Source of the DNA: an uncultured Litorivicinus sp.
GTDB taxonomy: Bacteria; Pseudomonadota; Gammaproteobacteria; Pseudomonadales; Litorivicinaceae
DNA: 64,000 nucleotides
NCBI GenBank assembly: GCA_902558075.1
Contig: CACECO010000003.1
Span: 84,597-148,596, forward strand
Reading direction: 5' to 3'
Positions within the stretch are counted from its first letter, which is position 1, and the number at the start of each line of letters is the position of its first letter. Below, in pieces: positions 18,230 through 27,168 of this stretch. Both the position numbers and the translations under genes were made by a program. The notes beneath the pieces were generated by a model. The model was not told the DNA's origin. It did no database searches and saw only the letters and a program-made list of their open reading frames with translations.

Positions 18230-19363
18230 ATGCTTGAATTACTGATCGATTCCATTCTTTCGTTACTTGAAGGCCCGTTGATGGGCATTGGTGTCTCGCC
18301 CGTTGCAGTCCTCCGGAGCGTTGAGCTTTTTGTGATTGTTTTGCTCACCGTTTTTGGATCGTATTTCGTCCGCCGATTTATCGGAACGCTCAAGACACGC
18401 GCTGAAAAAACTCAGTCTCAATGGGACGATACATTTTTTGCGGCACTTCAGGGACCCGCTCGGACGTTAGTTTGGGTAGTTGGTCTGACATTGGCACTCG
18501 AGCGAGCCTCTGTTGGTTTGGACATTGAGGCGATTTTTGCTCCACTGCGTTCTGCTTTGGTGATTGCGACACTGACCTGGGCACTGATCCGATTTGTGGA
18601 TCGCGTTCAGCGGCGCATGATGCATGATCCAAAGACCGATGATTTGGATCTAACGACTGTTGAAGCCATTGGGCGGTTGATTCGGATAACGGTACTGATT
18701 ACGAGCGGATTGATTATTCTGCAAACGCTTGGATTTTCGGTCTCGGGTGTCCTAGCTTTTGGTGGTTTGGGCGGTATCGCAGTCGGTTTTGCAGCTAAAG
18801 ATTTGTTGTCCAATTTCTTTGGTGGGTTGATGATCTTTCTGGATCGTCCATTTGGGGTAGGCGATTGGATTCGCTCCCCGGATCGGGATATCGAAGGAAC
18901 TGTTGAGTCGTTAGGATGGCGCCTTACAACGATTCGTACGTTCGATAAGCGGCCGCTATACGTTCCAAATGCGGCATTTTTGTCTATTGCAGTTGAAAAC
19001 CCATCGAGAATGTCCCATCGGCGAATTTATGAATCGATCGGTGTCCGTTACGACGACGCCGATCAGATTCAGATGGTTGTTGAACGCGTAAAGAAAATGC
19101 TCGAACAGCATCCGGATATCGATTCATCACAAACACTCATGGTGAACTTTAACCAGTTTGGTCCGAGCTCGCTTGATTTCTTTATCTATTGTTTTACCAA
19201 CACCACTGTGTGGACTGAATATCATGTGGTAAAAGAGGATGTGTTGTTGAAAGCTTACAATCTGATTACTGAGCTCGGGGCGGAGGTTGCGTTTCCGACT
19301 CAGACATTGCATCTGCAGGTTGAGCCTGAGGTTCTGCAAGAACGAACTGTTCAGAAGCAATGA
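18230..19363 (+). CDS. Small-conductance mechanosensitive channel (MscS family)
   Basis: This 377-residue channel releases osmolytes on hypo-osmotic shock. Four or five N-terminal hydrophobic segments lead into the pore helix VSGVLAFGGLGGIAVGFAAK (about residues 178-197). The MscS beta domain follows with FFGGLMIFLDRPFGVGDWIR, and a C-terminal alpha/beta domain ends the protein. The ATG at 18230 is preferred; a GTG at 18215 inside the upstream gene is possible. The 3' end overlaps the convergent csiV by 98 bases, an unusually long tail-to-tail overlap. Confidence 0.92.
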   Translation: MLELLIDSILSLLEGPLMGIGVSPVAVLRSVELFVIVLLTVFGSYFVRRFIGTLKTRAEKTQSQWDDTFFAALQGPARTLVWVVGLTLALERASVGLDIEAIFAPLRSALVIATLTWALIRFVDRVQRRMMHDPKTDDLDLTTVEAIGRLIRITVLITSGLIILQTLGFSVSGVLAFGGLGGIAVGFAAKDLLSNFFGGLMIFLDRPFGVGDWIRSPDRDIEGTVESLGWRLTTIRTFDKRPLYVPNAAFLSIAVENPSRMSHRRIYESIGVRYDDADQIQMVVERVKKMLEQHPDIDSSQTLMVNFNQFGPSSLDFFIYCFTNTTVWTEYHVVKEDVLLKAYNLITELGAEVAFPTQTLHLQVEPEVLQERTVQKQ

Positions 19364-19925
19364 TGACACCAAAGGCCGGATGATCGAGATAATGAATATC
19401 GTCTGAAGACATTTTTCGAAACTCTTTCAGATGATACACCTCATCCAGTGAGGATCCATCAGGCGCTCGCCGTACCCCTGAGCGAGTGACTCTCAGATCG
19501 GCATCAACCTCAACGAAGCGATCAATCGACCAACGCATATAGCCATTGAGCTGAAAGTCAAGACCCGCCACACCAGTAATACGGAACCAAGGGTTTGATC
19601 TTTGGTTTTTAGTCAGCGGGTGAATCCAACGTTTATGGAATAGGATTTGACCGTTGAGTTGCGTTTGGATTCGAACCGCGGCGTTCCTTAAGATCCGACT
19701 TGAATTCGGTAATGCCTTTAAGTTCTTAAAGCCTGAATCAAGCGCAAATGACAAGTCGAAGCTGTCTAGAGGCCTCGGTTCTGTTGCCGGAAACACTTCG
19801 GTGATGGATTGGACGGGTTCAGGACGCGCGAAGACTAATACTTCAAGAGCGTAGGGCCTCACCTCCGCTTGGACAACGGACGTCATCAGAGCGGCGATAC
19901 AAAAACTGATGATCCGATTTGTCAT
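19266..19925 (-). CDS. CsiV-like secreted protein
   Basis: This 219-residue protein has an N-terminal signal peptide (about residues 1-20, IISFCIAALMTSVVQA). The mature part begins VRPYALEVLVFARPE, matching the opening strand of the CsiV family (PF10972), and contains FHKRWIHPL and a GYMRWSIDRFVEVDADL stretch (about 127-143). In Vibrio, CsiV is a periplasmic peptidoglycan-binding protein needed for the response to a D-amino-acid-related growth stress. Here it is downstream of mfd, overlapping its stop by 4 bases; the mfd-csiV pairing is common in gammaproteobacteria. Confidence 0.78.
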   Translation of the reverse strand: MTNRIISFCIAALMTSVVQAEVRPYALEVLVFARPEPVQSITEVFPATEPRPLDSFDLSFALDSGFKNLKALPNSSRILRNAAVRIQTQLNGQILFHKRWIHPLTKNQRSNPWFRITGVAGLDFQLNGYMRWSIDRFVEVDADLRVTRSGVRRAPDGSSLDEVYHLKEFRKMSSDDIHYLDHPAFGVIIASEQFVLAEPQAQPADAMSESETQPPPRAQ

Positions 19926-22900
19926 GCGGTAGCAGGCCTTTTGAGTGCATCAAGTACTTCATTGACAAACCCCAAACGAGCCTCAGATCCGACCGTTTCG
20001 CGAATGATCTTCAATGCCGTCGCTCCATCGAGTTTATACTCTCTTGGCTTTGACTGTACCAAACTAATGAGCACCATAGGATCGACTTTTGTCTTTTCCC
20101 TAAATTCGATCCGTCCAGATTGTGATCCGAGCGTGATTTGTTTGATCCCAAGAGACTCAGCAACCAGCCGGACCCTCGCTTGGAAGAATAGATTTTTGAC
20201 TTGCGATGGCAATAGTCCAAAACGATCGATCATTTCAATTTCAACCTCTGATAGCGACTCGTCTGATGAGGCTGAGCTGATGCGTTTATAGAGCTCAAGT
20301 CTGAGAGGGACATCGTTCAGATAATCATTCGGAATCAATGCAGGAATTTTTAAATCGACCTCCGCATGCGCTGATTCGGTCTGATCAAAGTCAGGTGTCC
20401 GACCTTCGCGAATGGCGGTCACAGCCTCATCAAGCATTTCCATGTAAAGCGAAAATCCAATGGTTTGCATATTGCCAGATTGATCTTCCCCTAACAGTTC
20501 ACCCGCACCTCGAATTTCAAGATCATGAGTGGCCAATTGAAATCCAGCGCCGAGATCGCTTGCAGCCTCGATTGCTTCAAGCCGTTTAACAGCATCGGCG
20601 GTCATCGACCGGGGGTCAGGTGTCAGTAGATAAGCATATGCTTGATGGTGGGATCGTCCAACACGACCCCTGAGTTGATGGAGCTGAGCGAGGCCAAATT
20701 GGTCTGCTCGCTCAATCAAGATGGTGTTTGCAGACGGGATATCGATTCCGGTTTCGATGATTGTCGAGCACACCAGAACATTATATTTTTTGTGGTAGAA
20801 GGCGGTCATGACATCTTCAAGCTCTCGCTCTCGCATTTGCCCATGCGCAACGACTATGCGAGCCTCTGGAACGAGCTGTCTGATGTCATCAGCAGCGCGT
20901 TCGATACTCTTGACTTCGTTGTGGAGAAAGTACACCTGACCGCCTCTTAAGAGCTCACGTAAGATCGCCTCTTTGACCAGCGCTTGATCTTTTTGCTTGA
21001 TGAACGTTTTGATCGACAATCGACGAGCGGGTGGTGTCGCAATGACTGATAGGTCGCGAATGCCTGCCATCGAGAGGTTCAGAGTGCGAGGGATCGGTGT
21101 GGCGGTGAGTGTGAGGACATCAACGTCTGATCTATATTTCTTGAGACGTTCTTTTTGCGCGACGCCAAAGCGATGTTCTTCGTCAATGATCAGTATTCCA
21201 AGCTTCGGTAGTTTGAGATCGCTTGATAAGAGTTTATGAGTGCCAACGACGATGTCTACGTGGCCTTTATTTGCCTGGTCGATGACTGCGTTGGTTTCTT
21301 TCGCAGTTTTAAATCGGCTCAGTACTTCGACGGTTACTGGCCAATCCGCAAAACGATCACGGAATGACTCGAAGTGTTGTTGTGCAAGAAGCGTTGTCGG
21401 AACCAACACACATACTTGCTTACCGCTACTGATCGAGGCAAATGCTGCACGCATGGCGACTTCTGTTTTACCGAACCCGACATCACCACAAACCAATCGA
21501 TCCATTGGTCGTGGTGCCTTCAGATCACTCAGGACCGCCTCGATCGAGGTTTCTTGATCCGGCGTCAATTCAAATGGAAAACCTTCGGCAAATCGATCAT
21601 ATTGTGGTTCATCGATTTGATGCGCATAGCCCTCTTTGGCTGCACGTCTGGCGTAGATATCGAGAAGTTCAGCGGCTTTATCACGAATCTCTTCAGCAGC
21701 TTTTTGCTTGGCTTTACTCCAACGATCGGTCCCGAGTTTGTGCGCTGAGACCGAATCTGGATCGCCACCGGCATATCGGCTCAGTACGCCAAGGTTCGTG
21801 ACAGGAATGTAAAGTTTTGCACCACCCTGATACTCGACAGCGACAAATTCATTGATGTCATCACCCAAATCGATCGTTTCGAGTCCTTTGTAATGCCCGA
21901 CGCCATGATCAATGTGAACGATGGGAGCGTCAATTTCGATCTCAGAGAGATCTCGGACAATAAGATCTGTCGCAATTTCATGTTGTTTCCGTCTTCGTCG
22001 TTGAGGCACACGGCGGCCGAATAACTGGCTTTCTGGAACGATCGCAAATTGATCGACCATGATTCCTTGATCCAATAAACCGAGCGTGATTACTGCATTT
22101 CGGTTGCTCGATCGAAAGTCACTGAATCGTTCAATGGGTTCTGGACGTATCCCATGTTTTGCTAATAGCTCAAGAAGTGCTTCACGGCGGCCCGCTGATT
22201 CAGCGACGAAACATACCGTTTGACCACTTTCAATTAACGCCTTGATTCGCGCGGCTGGTTCATCTGCTTTCGCATTAAAAGTGACATCAGGGAGTGGGCG
22301 AATACGCTCGTGCGTCGAGTCAGGTTCGATGATCTCAATCGAGCCAAAGGCCTTTAAATCAGCAAATAATTCTTCGGTTCGAACAAACAATCGTTGAGGT
22401 GGAATGAGTGGTTTTCTGCGGTCATATCGTAAGCTTTCGTACCGCGTTGTGACATCGGTCCAAAACTGTTCGAGTGCCTGATACAAGGCGCCAACACGGA
22501 TCGTATGCGTATCGGCTGGTAAGTAATCGAACAAGGTTGCCATCTTGTTGAAAAAAAGAGGAGCATAGTACTCGATCCCCGGTGGCGCGAGTCCCGATGA
22601 GACATCCTGATAAATCGAACAGTCTCTGGGGTTTCCCTCAAAGGTTTCGTGCCAATTTTGCCGGAATGTGGCGATTCCTGAATCAGTCAGTGGAATTTCT
22701 CGTGCGGGCAGTAGAGTCACTGACTCGACTTTGGTTACTGTGCGCTGGGTATCTGGATCGAACGCTCTCAAACTTTCGATTTTAGTGTCGAACAGTTCCA
22801 CGCGTAACGGTTGGTCAGAGCCCATCGGAAAGACGTCAAGAATGGCGCCGCGGACCACAAATTCTCCATGTTCACGGACAGTATCCACGGCATGGTATCC

Positions 22901-23401
22901 CGAGGTCTCAAGCCGTCTTCGCTCCGTATGCAGATCGAATGAATCACCAGTTTTTAAAATGAATCGCTGGCCATCGAGGTGTTCCCGAGGTGGAAGTCGG
23001 TGTGCGAGCGTTTGTATCGGTAGGATCAATAATCCTCGATGCAGGTCGCCGAGCTGACTCAACGCTTTTAAACGCTCAGACGTAATGTCCTGGTGAGGCG
23101 AGAAACTGTCATAGGGTAGCGTTTCCCAGTCTGGCAAATGTACGATCGGAATATCAGCCAAACCATTGGCCTCTCCTTCGGCATCTAAGTGATGTTCCTG
23201 GCCCAGATAAAAATTTAGGGCATTAGTGAGTTGTTGCGCGTCTTGCGATTTTTCAACCAACACCAGGACTAGTGAATCGGAACGAGATGCTATTTCAGCA
23301 ATCGCAAGCGGTATCGCACTTATCGGAATGTTCGAGAGCGTGTGCAGTGGACTGCCGGCTTTCGGTACTGCGTCAATCAGTGGTGGTTGAATTGTCAGCA
23401 T
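19922..23401 (-). CDS. mfd: Transcription-repair coupling factor Mfd
   Basis: Mfd displaces RNA polymerase stalled at DNA lesions and recruits UvrA. The product of about 1159 residues has the UvrB-like N-terminal module, the RNA polymerase-interacting domain (about 480-550, with DYVVHIDHGVGHYKG-like sequence), and a superfamily 2 translocase with GDVGFGKTEVAMRAAF (Walker A) and DEEHRFGV (Walker B). The TRG region and the C-terminal Mfd_C domain follow. The frame opens at TTG 23443, but the ATG at 23401 gives the usual short leader. It is divergent from pdxB across a 70-base region. Confidence 0.98.
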   Translation of the reverse strand: MLTIQPPLIDAVPKAGSPLHTLSNIPISAIPLAIAEIASRSDSLVLVLVEKSQDAQQLTNALNFYLGQEHHLDAEGEANGLADIPIVHLPDWETLPYDSFSPHQDITSERLKALSQLGDLHRGLLILPIQTLAHRLPPREHLDGQRFILKTGDSFDLHTERRRLETSGYHAVDTVREHGEFVVRGAILDVFPMGSDQPLRVELFDTKIESLRAFDPDTQRTVTKVESVTLLPAREIPLTDSGIATFRQNWHETFEGNPRDCSIYQDVSSGLAPPGIEYYAPLFFNKMATLFDYLPADTHTIRVGALYQALEQFWTDVTTRYESLRYDRRKPLIPPQRLFVRTEELFADLKAFGSIEIIEPDSTHERIRPLPDVTFNAKADEPAARIKALIESGQTVCFVAESAGRREALLELLAKHGIRPEPIERFSDFRSSNRNAVITLGLLDQGIMVDQFAIVPESQLFGRRVPQRRRRKQHEIATDLIVRDLSEIEIDAPIVHIDHGVGHYKGLETIDLGDDINEFVAVEYQGGAKLYIPVTNLGVLSRYAGGDPDSVSAHKLGTDRWSKAKQKAAEEIRDKAAELLDIYARRAAKEGYAHQIDEPQYDRFAEGFPFELTPDQETSIEAVLSDLKAPRPMDRLVCGDVGFGKTEVAMRAAFASISSGKQVCVLVPTTLLAQQHFESFRDRFADWPVTVEVLSRFKTAKETNAVIDQANKGHVDIVVGTHKLLSSDLKLPKLGILIIDEEHRFGVAQKERLKKYRSDVDVLTLTATPIPRTLNLSMAGIRDLSVIATPPARRLSIKTFIKQKDQALVKEAILRELLRGGQVYFLHNEVKSIERAADDIRQLVPEARIVVAHGQMRERELEDVMTAFYHKKYNVLVCSTIIETGIDIPSANTILIERADQFGLAQLHQLRGRVGRSHHQAYAYLLTPDPRSMTADAVKRLEAIEAASDLGAGFQLATHDLEIRGAGELLGEDQSGNMQTIGFSLYMEMLDEAVTAIREGRTPDFDQTESAHAEVDLKIPALIPNDYLNDVPLRLELYKRISSASSDESLSEVEIEMIDRFGLLPSQVKNLFFQARVRLVAESLGIKQITLGSQSGRIEFREKTKVDPMVLISLVQSKPREYKLDGATALKIIRETVGSEARLGFVNEVLDALKRPATA

Positions 23402-23471
23402 GTGGCGTCGTGACTTTGTCTGAGAGGAAAGTATAGGTGACAATCAATGGTTTCGCTTGAGGGAACTTTCA

Positions 23472-24527
23472 ATGACGATATTGGTGGCTGACGAAGGACT
23501 TTTGGGATTGACCGAGCTTGTTCCCCGTAATTGCGAAATTCGGTGGTACTCAGGGCGCAATATTCCTCAATCTATTTTAAAGGGTGCAGATGCTCTGTTG
23601 GTCCGCTCGACAGCACGGGTATCGGCGCATGATCTCCCCGACTCCATTCGTCTCGTTGGAACAGCGACGATAGGCACCGATCATCTTCCGCTTCAGCACT
23701 TGTTGGACAGAGCGATTCGCGTTGTATCCGCTCCGGGATGTAATGCCTTTGCGGTGACTGATTACGTCCTCTCTCATCTTTTCAGCTGGGCAAAATCGAG
23801 AGGGCGGAACACTAGTGATTTTACGCTGGGCATCATTGGTGTCGGTGCAGTGGGCTCACTGCTTGATGAGCGCGCTCGAGCGTTGGGGATCAAGACCTTA
23901 CTATCAGACCAGCCACGGATTGATTCGGGGGATCGACTCGATCATTTGCCGTTGGTTGATGTTGTTCGGCAGGCCGATGTCATATCGCTGCATGTGCCAC
24001 GCGTGACGACAGGTGATCATGTGACAGACCGGCTTCTCGATGAGAAGACTTTGTCACAAATCAAGAGACATGCTTTATTGGTGAATGCATCGCGCGGGCA
24101 GGTGTTGCATGAGCATGATTTACTGAAACAGACGCATTTTGATTTAGTGCTGGATGTGTTTCCAAATGAGCCTGTCATCAGTGATGCACTTATTAGCCGT
24201 GCGTGGCGAATATCACCGCATATTGCGGGTCATTCAGTCGAGGGTAAATATCGAGGAACAAAACTGATACTCAGCGAGACGGCGTCGCTATTAGGGTTTG
24301 AATTAAATCAGCTCGATGAAGAAAAATTTTTAGAGACCGTTGGCGGTATTCGGGTTGTCGGCAATTCCCTGATTGATACGATTCTGACGGTCTGCCCGAT
24401 GGCTAAAACGGATCGTGCGCTTCGCGAGATGATATTTCGCGCATTTGAACTAGAAAAACCCCACCGTTTTGATTCAGTTCGAAAGACTTACCGCTTACGA
24501 CGCGAATCGGAGCCGTCCCCCCTTTAG
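23472..24527 (+). CDS. pdxB: Erythronate-4-phosphate dehydrogenase
   Basis: PdxB oxidises 4-phosphoerythronate in the DXP-dependent pyridoxal phosphate pathway. The 351-residue chain has the D-2-hydroxyacid dehydrogenase layout: substrate domain start ILVADEG, NAD-binding GIIGVGAVGSLLDERARALG, the catalytic Arg in VNASRGQVLHEHDL, Glu in FPNEP and His in ISPHIAGHSVEGK. IAGHSVEGKYRG distinguishes PdxB from PGDH-type enzymes, as does the extended C-terminus. GAGGGA lies 7 bases before the ATG at 23472. Confidence 0.93.
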   Translation: MTILVADEGLLGLTELVPRNCEIRWYSGRNIPQSILKGADALLVRSTARVSAHDLPDSIRLVGTATIGTDHLPLQHLLDRAIRVVSAPGCNAFAVTDYVLSHLFSWAKSRGRNTSDFTLGIIGVGAVGSLLDERARALGIKTLLSDQPRIDSGDRLDHLPLVDVVRQADVISLHVPRVTTGDHVTDRLLDEKTLSQIKRHALLVNASRGQVLHEHDLLKQTHFDLVLDVFPNEPVISDALISRAWRISPHIAGHSVEGKYRGTKLILSETASLLGFELNQLDEEKFLETVGGIRVVGNSLIDTILTVCPMAKTDRALREMIFRAFELEKPHRFDSVRKTYRLRRESEPSPL

Positions 24528-24578
24528 ATGCTTGCAGAAAGACATGGCTGTCACCGATTTAGGAGACGTGTTGAGTGC

Positions 24579-24743
24579 CTATCCAAGAATCGGTGAAAGC
24601 CAGCATGCATTCTCGTCAACAGCCTCGTTTCTTAATGCTGCGTAACTCGTCAGTTGGTCTTTCCCTGTCTGGCCGAGGGTGAAGTATTGTGCATCCGGGT
24701 GAGCAAAATAAAAGCCGCTCACTGAAGCTGTTGGCCACATCGC
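24579..24743 (-). pseudogene. metH: Remnant of metH (C-terminal end of B12-dependent methionine synthase)
   Basis: Read on the minus strand from 24743, the frame gives AMWPTASVSGFYFAHPDA and continues with a QYFTLGQTGKDQ stretch to LSPILG and a TAG stop at 24579-24581. This matches the last 50 or so residues of the MetH SAM-binding activation domain (AMWPxASVSGxYFSHP...WLAPNLG). Nothing else of the 1200-residue enzyme is present. It follows directly from a metF fragment with which it shares a junction near 24740-24745. The remaining tail is well conserved, which suggests recent loss. Confidence 0.85.
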
Positions 24744-25036
24744 AATGTGACAATCTGGCGGACCCCCATGCTCGAGTATTCTTCGGCGATTGAATCGATT
24801 TCCTCCTGCGGTGCGCCAACGCAGGTCAGATGCGGAACGAGCTCAAGGTTTGTTTTTGTTAACAAACTCTCAATGACCTGATGCGTGCGCTCCCGAGTGG
24901 ACCCATCAGCACTGTAGGTGATGGAGACAAATTCTGGGTTCAACGAGGCGAGTCGCTCCACAGTTTTTCATAGGCTCGCTTCGGCCTCCGCAGTCTTCGG
25001 TGGGAAAAATTCAAATGACACGCGTAGCGGGTTCAT
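24740..25036 (-). pseudogene. metF: Remnant of metF (N-terminal third of methylenetetrahydrofolate reductase)
   Basis: The minus-strand frame starts at ATG 25036 and gives MNPLRVSFEFFPPKTAEAEA, the MetF N-terminus. It is broken by a TGA at 24968-24970 where the family has Trp. It then continues as TVERLASLNPEFVSITYS, the STRERTH block and PHLTCVG up to VTLR, where the metH tail begins. About 98 of roughly 280 residues remain. The ATG overlaps the stop of the upstream ArsR-methyltransferase gene (ATGA), so this was the second gene of that operon. Confidence 0.9.
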
Positions 25037-25980
25037 GGGCGATCCTGAGTTTTCTCAGAGACCAACAAACTAATATCCAGCACATCGCCAGGCAGTACGT
25101 TGGTTGCGGTAATCTTTAACCCTGCTTCTTCAAGCCAATATTGAATATCGGAAATTGCGATACCCACTGATGGTGGGGTTTTGGCCTGGACAGCTTCAGT
25201 AAATGCGACCAACAAAAGGCGGCCATGCGGTTTGAGAACGCGTGTCGCTTCTTTGATCAGAGCATCCGGGTTCGATGCGAAATACAGTACCTGGTCAATC
25301 GTAACGGTATCGAAATGTCGTGCAGGGAATCGCATTTGATACATGTCTTCTTGACGCACTGTCAGGTGTGGAAGATCTGCCTCTGCAAGCGCGTTGCGCG
25401 CGACCATGACCATTTTTTTCGATAGATCGATGCCGACACCGCTTTCGGCGAGTGGCCCCGCGATCTTCAGCATGCGGCCGGTGCCGGTCGCGATGTCCAG
25501 TAGATGTCCGACATCTCGCCCCGCTAACGCTTGCTTGACTGCATCACTGAATCTGTATTCATCGCCATGATATTCATGAAGCCTGAGCCAATCGGGAACT
25601 TCAGTTTCGACAAACTCCTCCGAGAGCTTCGCTCGCGCATCACGCAGTTCATTCAGCCGCGCTTGGTCGAGATCCATGAGGTCATCGTCCATTGGCAATT
25701 GTTTCAGCAGACCCGAAACCAGTTGTTGGCAATACGCGTTTTGTGCAACTCGATAAAACACCCAATGTTGTTCACGGAAGCTCTCCAAGACGCCAGCGTC
25801 TTGAAGTAGTTTTAAATGACGGGACACGCGAGGCTGCGATTGGCCGACAATCCGCATCAGTTCTGATACAGTCAACTCCCCTTGAGCGCACAAACGCGTT
25901 AGCCTGAACCGAGTTGGTTCGGCAATCGCCTTTAACACGTCGATATAATCGTAATATGATGTCCACATGCCAGATATCAT
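25033..25980 (-). CDS. ArsR-family regulator fused to a SAM-dependent methyltransferase domain (SahR-like)
   Basis: The 315-residue protein has an N-terminal ArsR winged helix (about 10-95, with AIAEPTRFRL and the recognition helix SQPRVSRHLKLL) and a C-terminal class I methyltransferase-like domain (about 130-300). SAM motif I is LLDIATGTGRMLKIAG near 161-176. Proteins of this architecture are associated with methionine/SAH-cycle genes such as metF, metH and ahcY; SahR is the characterised regulator of that pathway. Here the gene overlaps a metF remnant, which fits that role. Whether the domain methylates or only senses SAM/SAH is unknown. The start is ATG 25980 or 25968; neither has a clear Shine-Dalgarno sequence. 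Confidence 0.85.
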   Translation of the reverse strand: MISGMWTSYYDYIDVLKAIAEPTRFRLTRLCAQGELTVSELMRIVGQSQPRVSRHLKLLQDAGVLESFREQHWVFYRVAQNAYCQQLVSGLLKQLPMDDDLMDLDQARLNELRDARAKLSEEFVETEVPDWLRLHEYHGDEYRFSDAVKQALAGRDVGHLLDIATGTGRMLKIAGPLAESGVGIDLSKKMVMVARNALAEADLPHLTVRQEDMYQMRFPARHFDTVTIDQVLYFASNPDALIKEATRVLKPHGRLLLVAFTEAVQAKTPPSVGIAISDIQYWLEEAGLKITATNVLPGDVLDISLLVSEKTQDRP

Positions 25981-25983
25981 AAT

Positions 25984-25999
25984 ATAAAGATATCTTTAT
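25984..25999. promoter_or_regulatory. Perfect 16-base palindrome, likely operator of the ArsR-methyltransferase regulator
   Basis: ATAAAGATATCTTTAT is a perfect inverted repeat. It lies 4 bases upstream of the ArsR-methyltransferase start and 16 bases before the ATG of the divergent hydratase gene. A second GATATC half-match at 25973-25978 lies next to it. Position and symmetry suggest an ArsR-type autoregulatory operator. The binding protein is inferred. Confidence 0.6.
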
Positions 26000-26015
26000 G
26001 TTCAATGGAGTTTTG

Positions 26016-27146
26016 ATGTTAGAGCCTACAGTTCGTTTCCACACCGTTCCTCTAAGTCATGCAGAAGGAGTCCTTGGGGTTGCTGTCATTGACCGTCCCA
26101 AAGCCCTCAACGCACTCGATCACACCATGATTCGTGAATTATTACAGATCGTTGAGGCGGTTGAATCAGATGCCGCAATCAAAGGGTTGTGGATCGAATC
26201 CTCAGCCGAGAAAGCATTTTGTGCTGGAGGTGACGTGCGCGATGTCACCAACAATGGCCAAGCTGGGGGGCTAACGGATCTGACGAAATCCTCAGATTAC
26301 CTTGCAGATGAATATCTATTGGATGTGTGGTTGCATCATTGTTCCAAGCCGGTGTTTGCATGGGGTGATGGATATATCATGGGTGGTGGCATGGGTGTGT
26401 TCCAAGGCGCAGATGTCCGTTGTGTGACCGAGCATTCGAATTTAGCAATGCCTGAAGTACGGATTGGGTTTGTTCCCGATTGTGGAGGCAGTTGGTTCTT
26501 AAATCGTGTACCGAATGGTTTGGGTGTTTGTCTTGCAATGAGTGGCGCGACCGTTGGCGCGGCCGATGGTTGTTGGTTAAATTTGGCTGATTGGTTGTTG
26601 CCGCGTGCCGAAAAGTCGGCACTGTTCGAAGCCGTTCTTGGTCTCACATTTGTCTCGAAAGAGACAGCGTTATCGGAGATCGGTGAGATTCTTTATCGGG
26701 CGACATCAGAATCGCCCCGACAAGGGCCTTGGGAAGAGAACGGCGCGCGACTAGGTAACAGTATTCGCCACCAGTCACCATTAGCTGTCTGGCATCGGAT
26801 GCAGGAGTGGCACCAGGAAATTCCGGAATTATTTGCTGGTCTGGAACAGGCGAGCCCCGGCGCCGCGATGGTCGCAGGCTACCAGCAACAACGAATCAAA
26901 TTTGAAAATCTGAGCCAGGCCGTGATTCGGGAACATGACCTTGGGATGCGGTTTTTATCCGACGGTGAGTGGTGCGAAGGCGTGCGGGCGCTGTTGATCG
27001 ATAAGGACAAAAGTCCTCAATGGCGGTTCCAATCAGTTCAGGACGTTACATCTGACTGGATTCAGTCGATATTCGCCCCCATGAAGTGGGCAACGACACA
27101 TCCCTTGGCAGGCAGACTGTCTGCAAGAGGGTTACCCCACGTTTAA
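26016..27146 (+). CDS. Enoyl-CoA hydratase/isomerase family protein, 3-hydroxyisobutyryl-CoA hydrolase-like
   Basis: This crotonase-fold protein has 376 residues, longer than simple hydratases and close to the ECH_2 / 3-hydroxyisobutyryl-CoA hydrolase group in length and layout. The oxyanion-hole segments are KAFCAGGDVRD (about residues 65-75) and GYIMGGGMGVFQGADVR (about 118-134). PEVRIGFVPDCGGSWFLNR follows, with the usual Glu and Asp positions. The next gene is a 3-hydroxyisobutyrate-dehydrogenase-type enzyme, so the pair could handle successive steps of valine degradation. GGAG lies 5 bases before the ATG at 26016; an upstream ATG at 25998 is less likely. It shares its upstream region with the divergent regulator. 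Confidence 0.8.
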   Translation: MLEPTVRFHTVPLSHAEGVLGVAVIDRPKALNALDHTMIRELLQIVEAVESDAAIKGLWIESSAEKAFCAGGDVRDVTNNGQAGGLTDLTKSSDYLADEYLLDVWLHHCSKPVFAWGDGYIMGGGMGVFQGADVRCVTEHSNLAMPEVRIGFVPDCGGSWFLNRVPNGLGVCLAMSGATVGAADGCWLNLADWLLPRAEKSALFEAVLGLTFVSKETALSEIGEILYRATSESPRQGPWEENGARLGNSIRHQSPLAVWHRMQEWHQEIPELFAGLEQASPGAAMVAGYQQQRIKFENLSQAVIREHDLGMRFLSDGEWCEGVRALLIDKDKSPQWRFQSVQDVTSDWIQSIFAPMKWATTHPLAGRLSARGLPHV

Positions 27147-27168
27147 TCGAACAACAAGGAACTTCGAT

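Noticed and set aside
24541..25036. Riboswitch (SAM, SAH or cobalamin) near the methionine genes
   Set aside because: The sequence is fully explained by metF and metH coding remnants; no conserved riboswitch core was seen.
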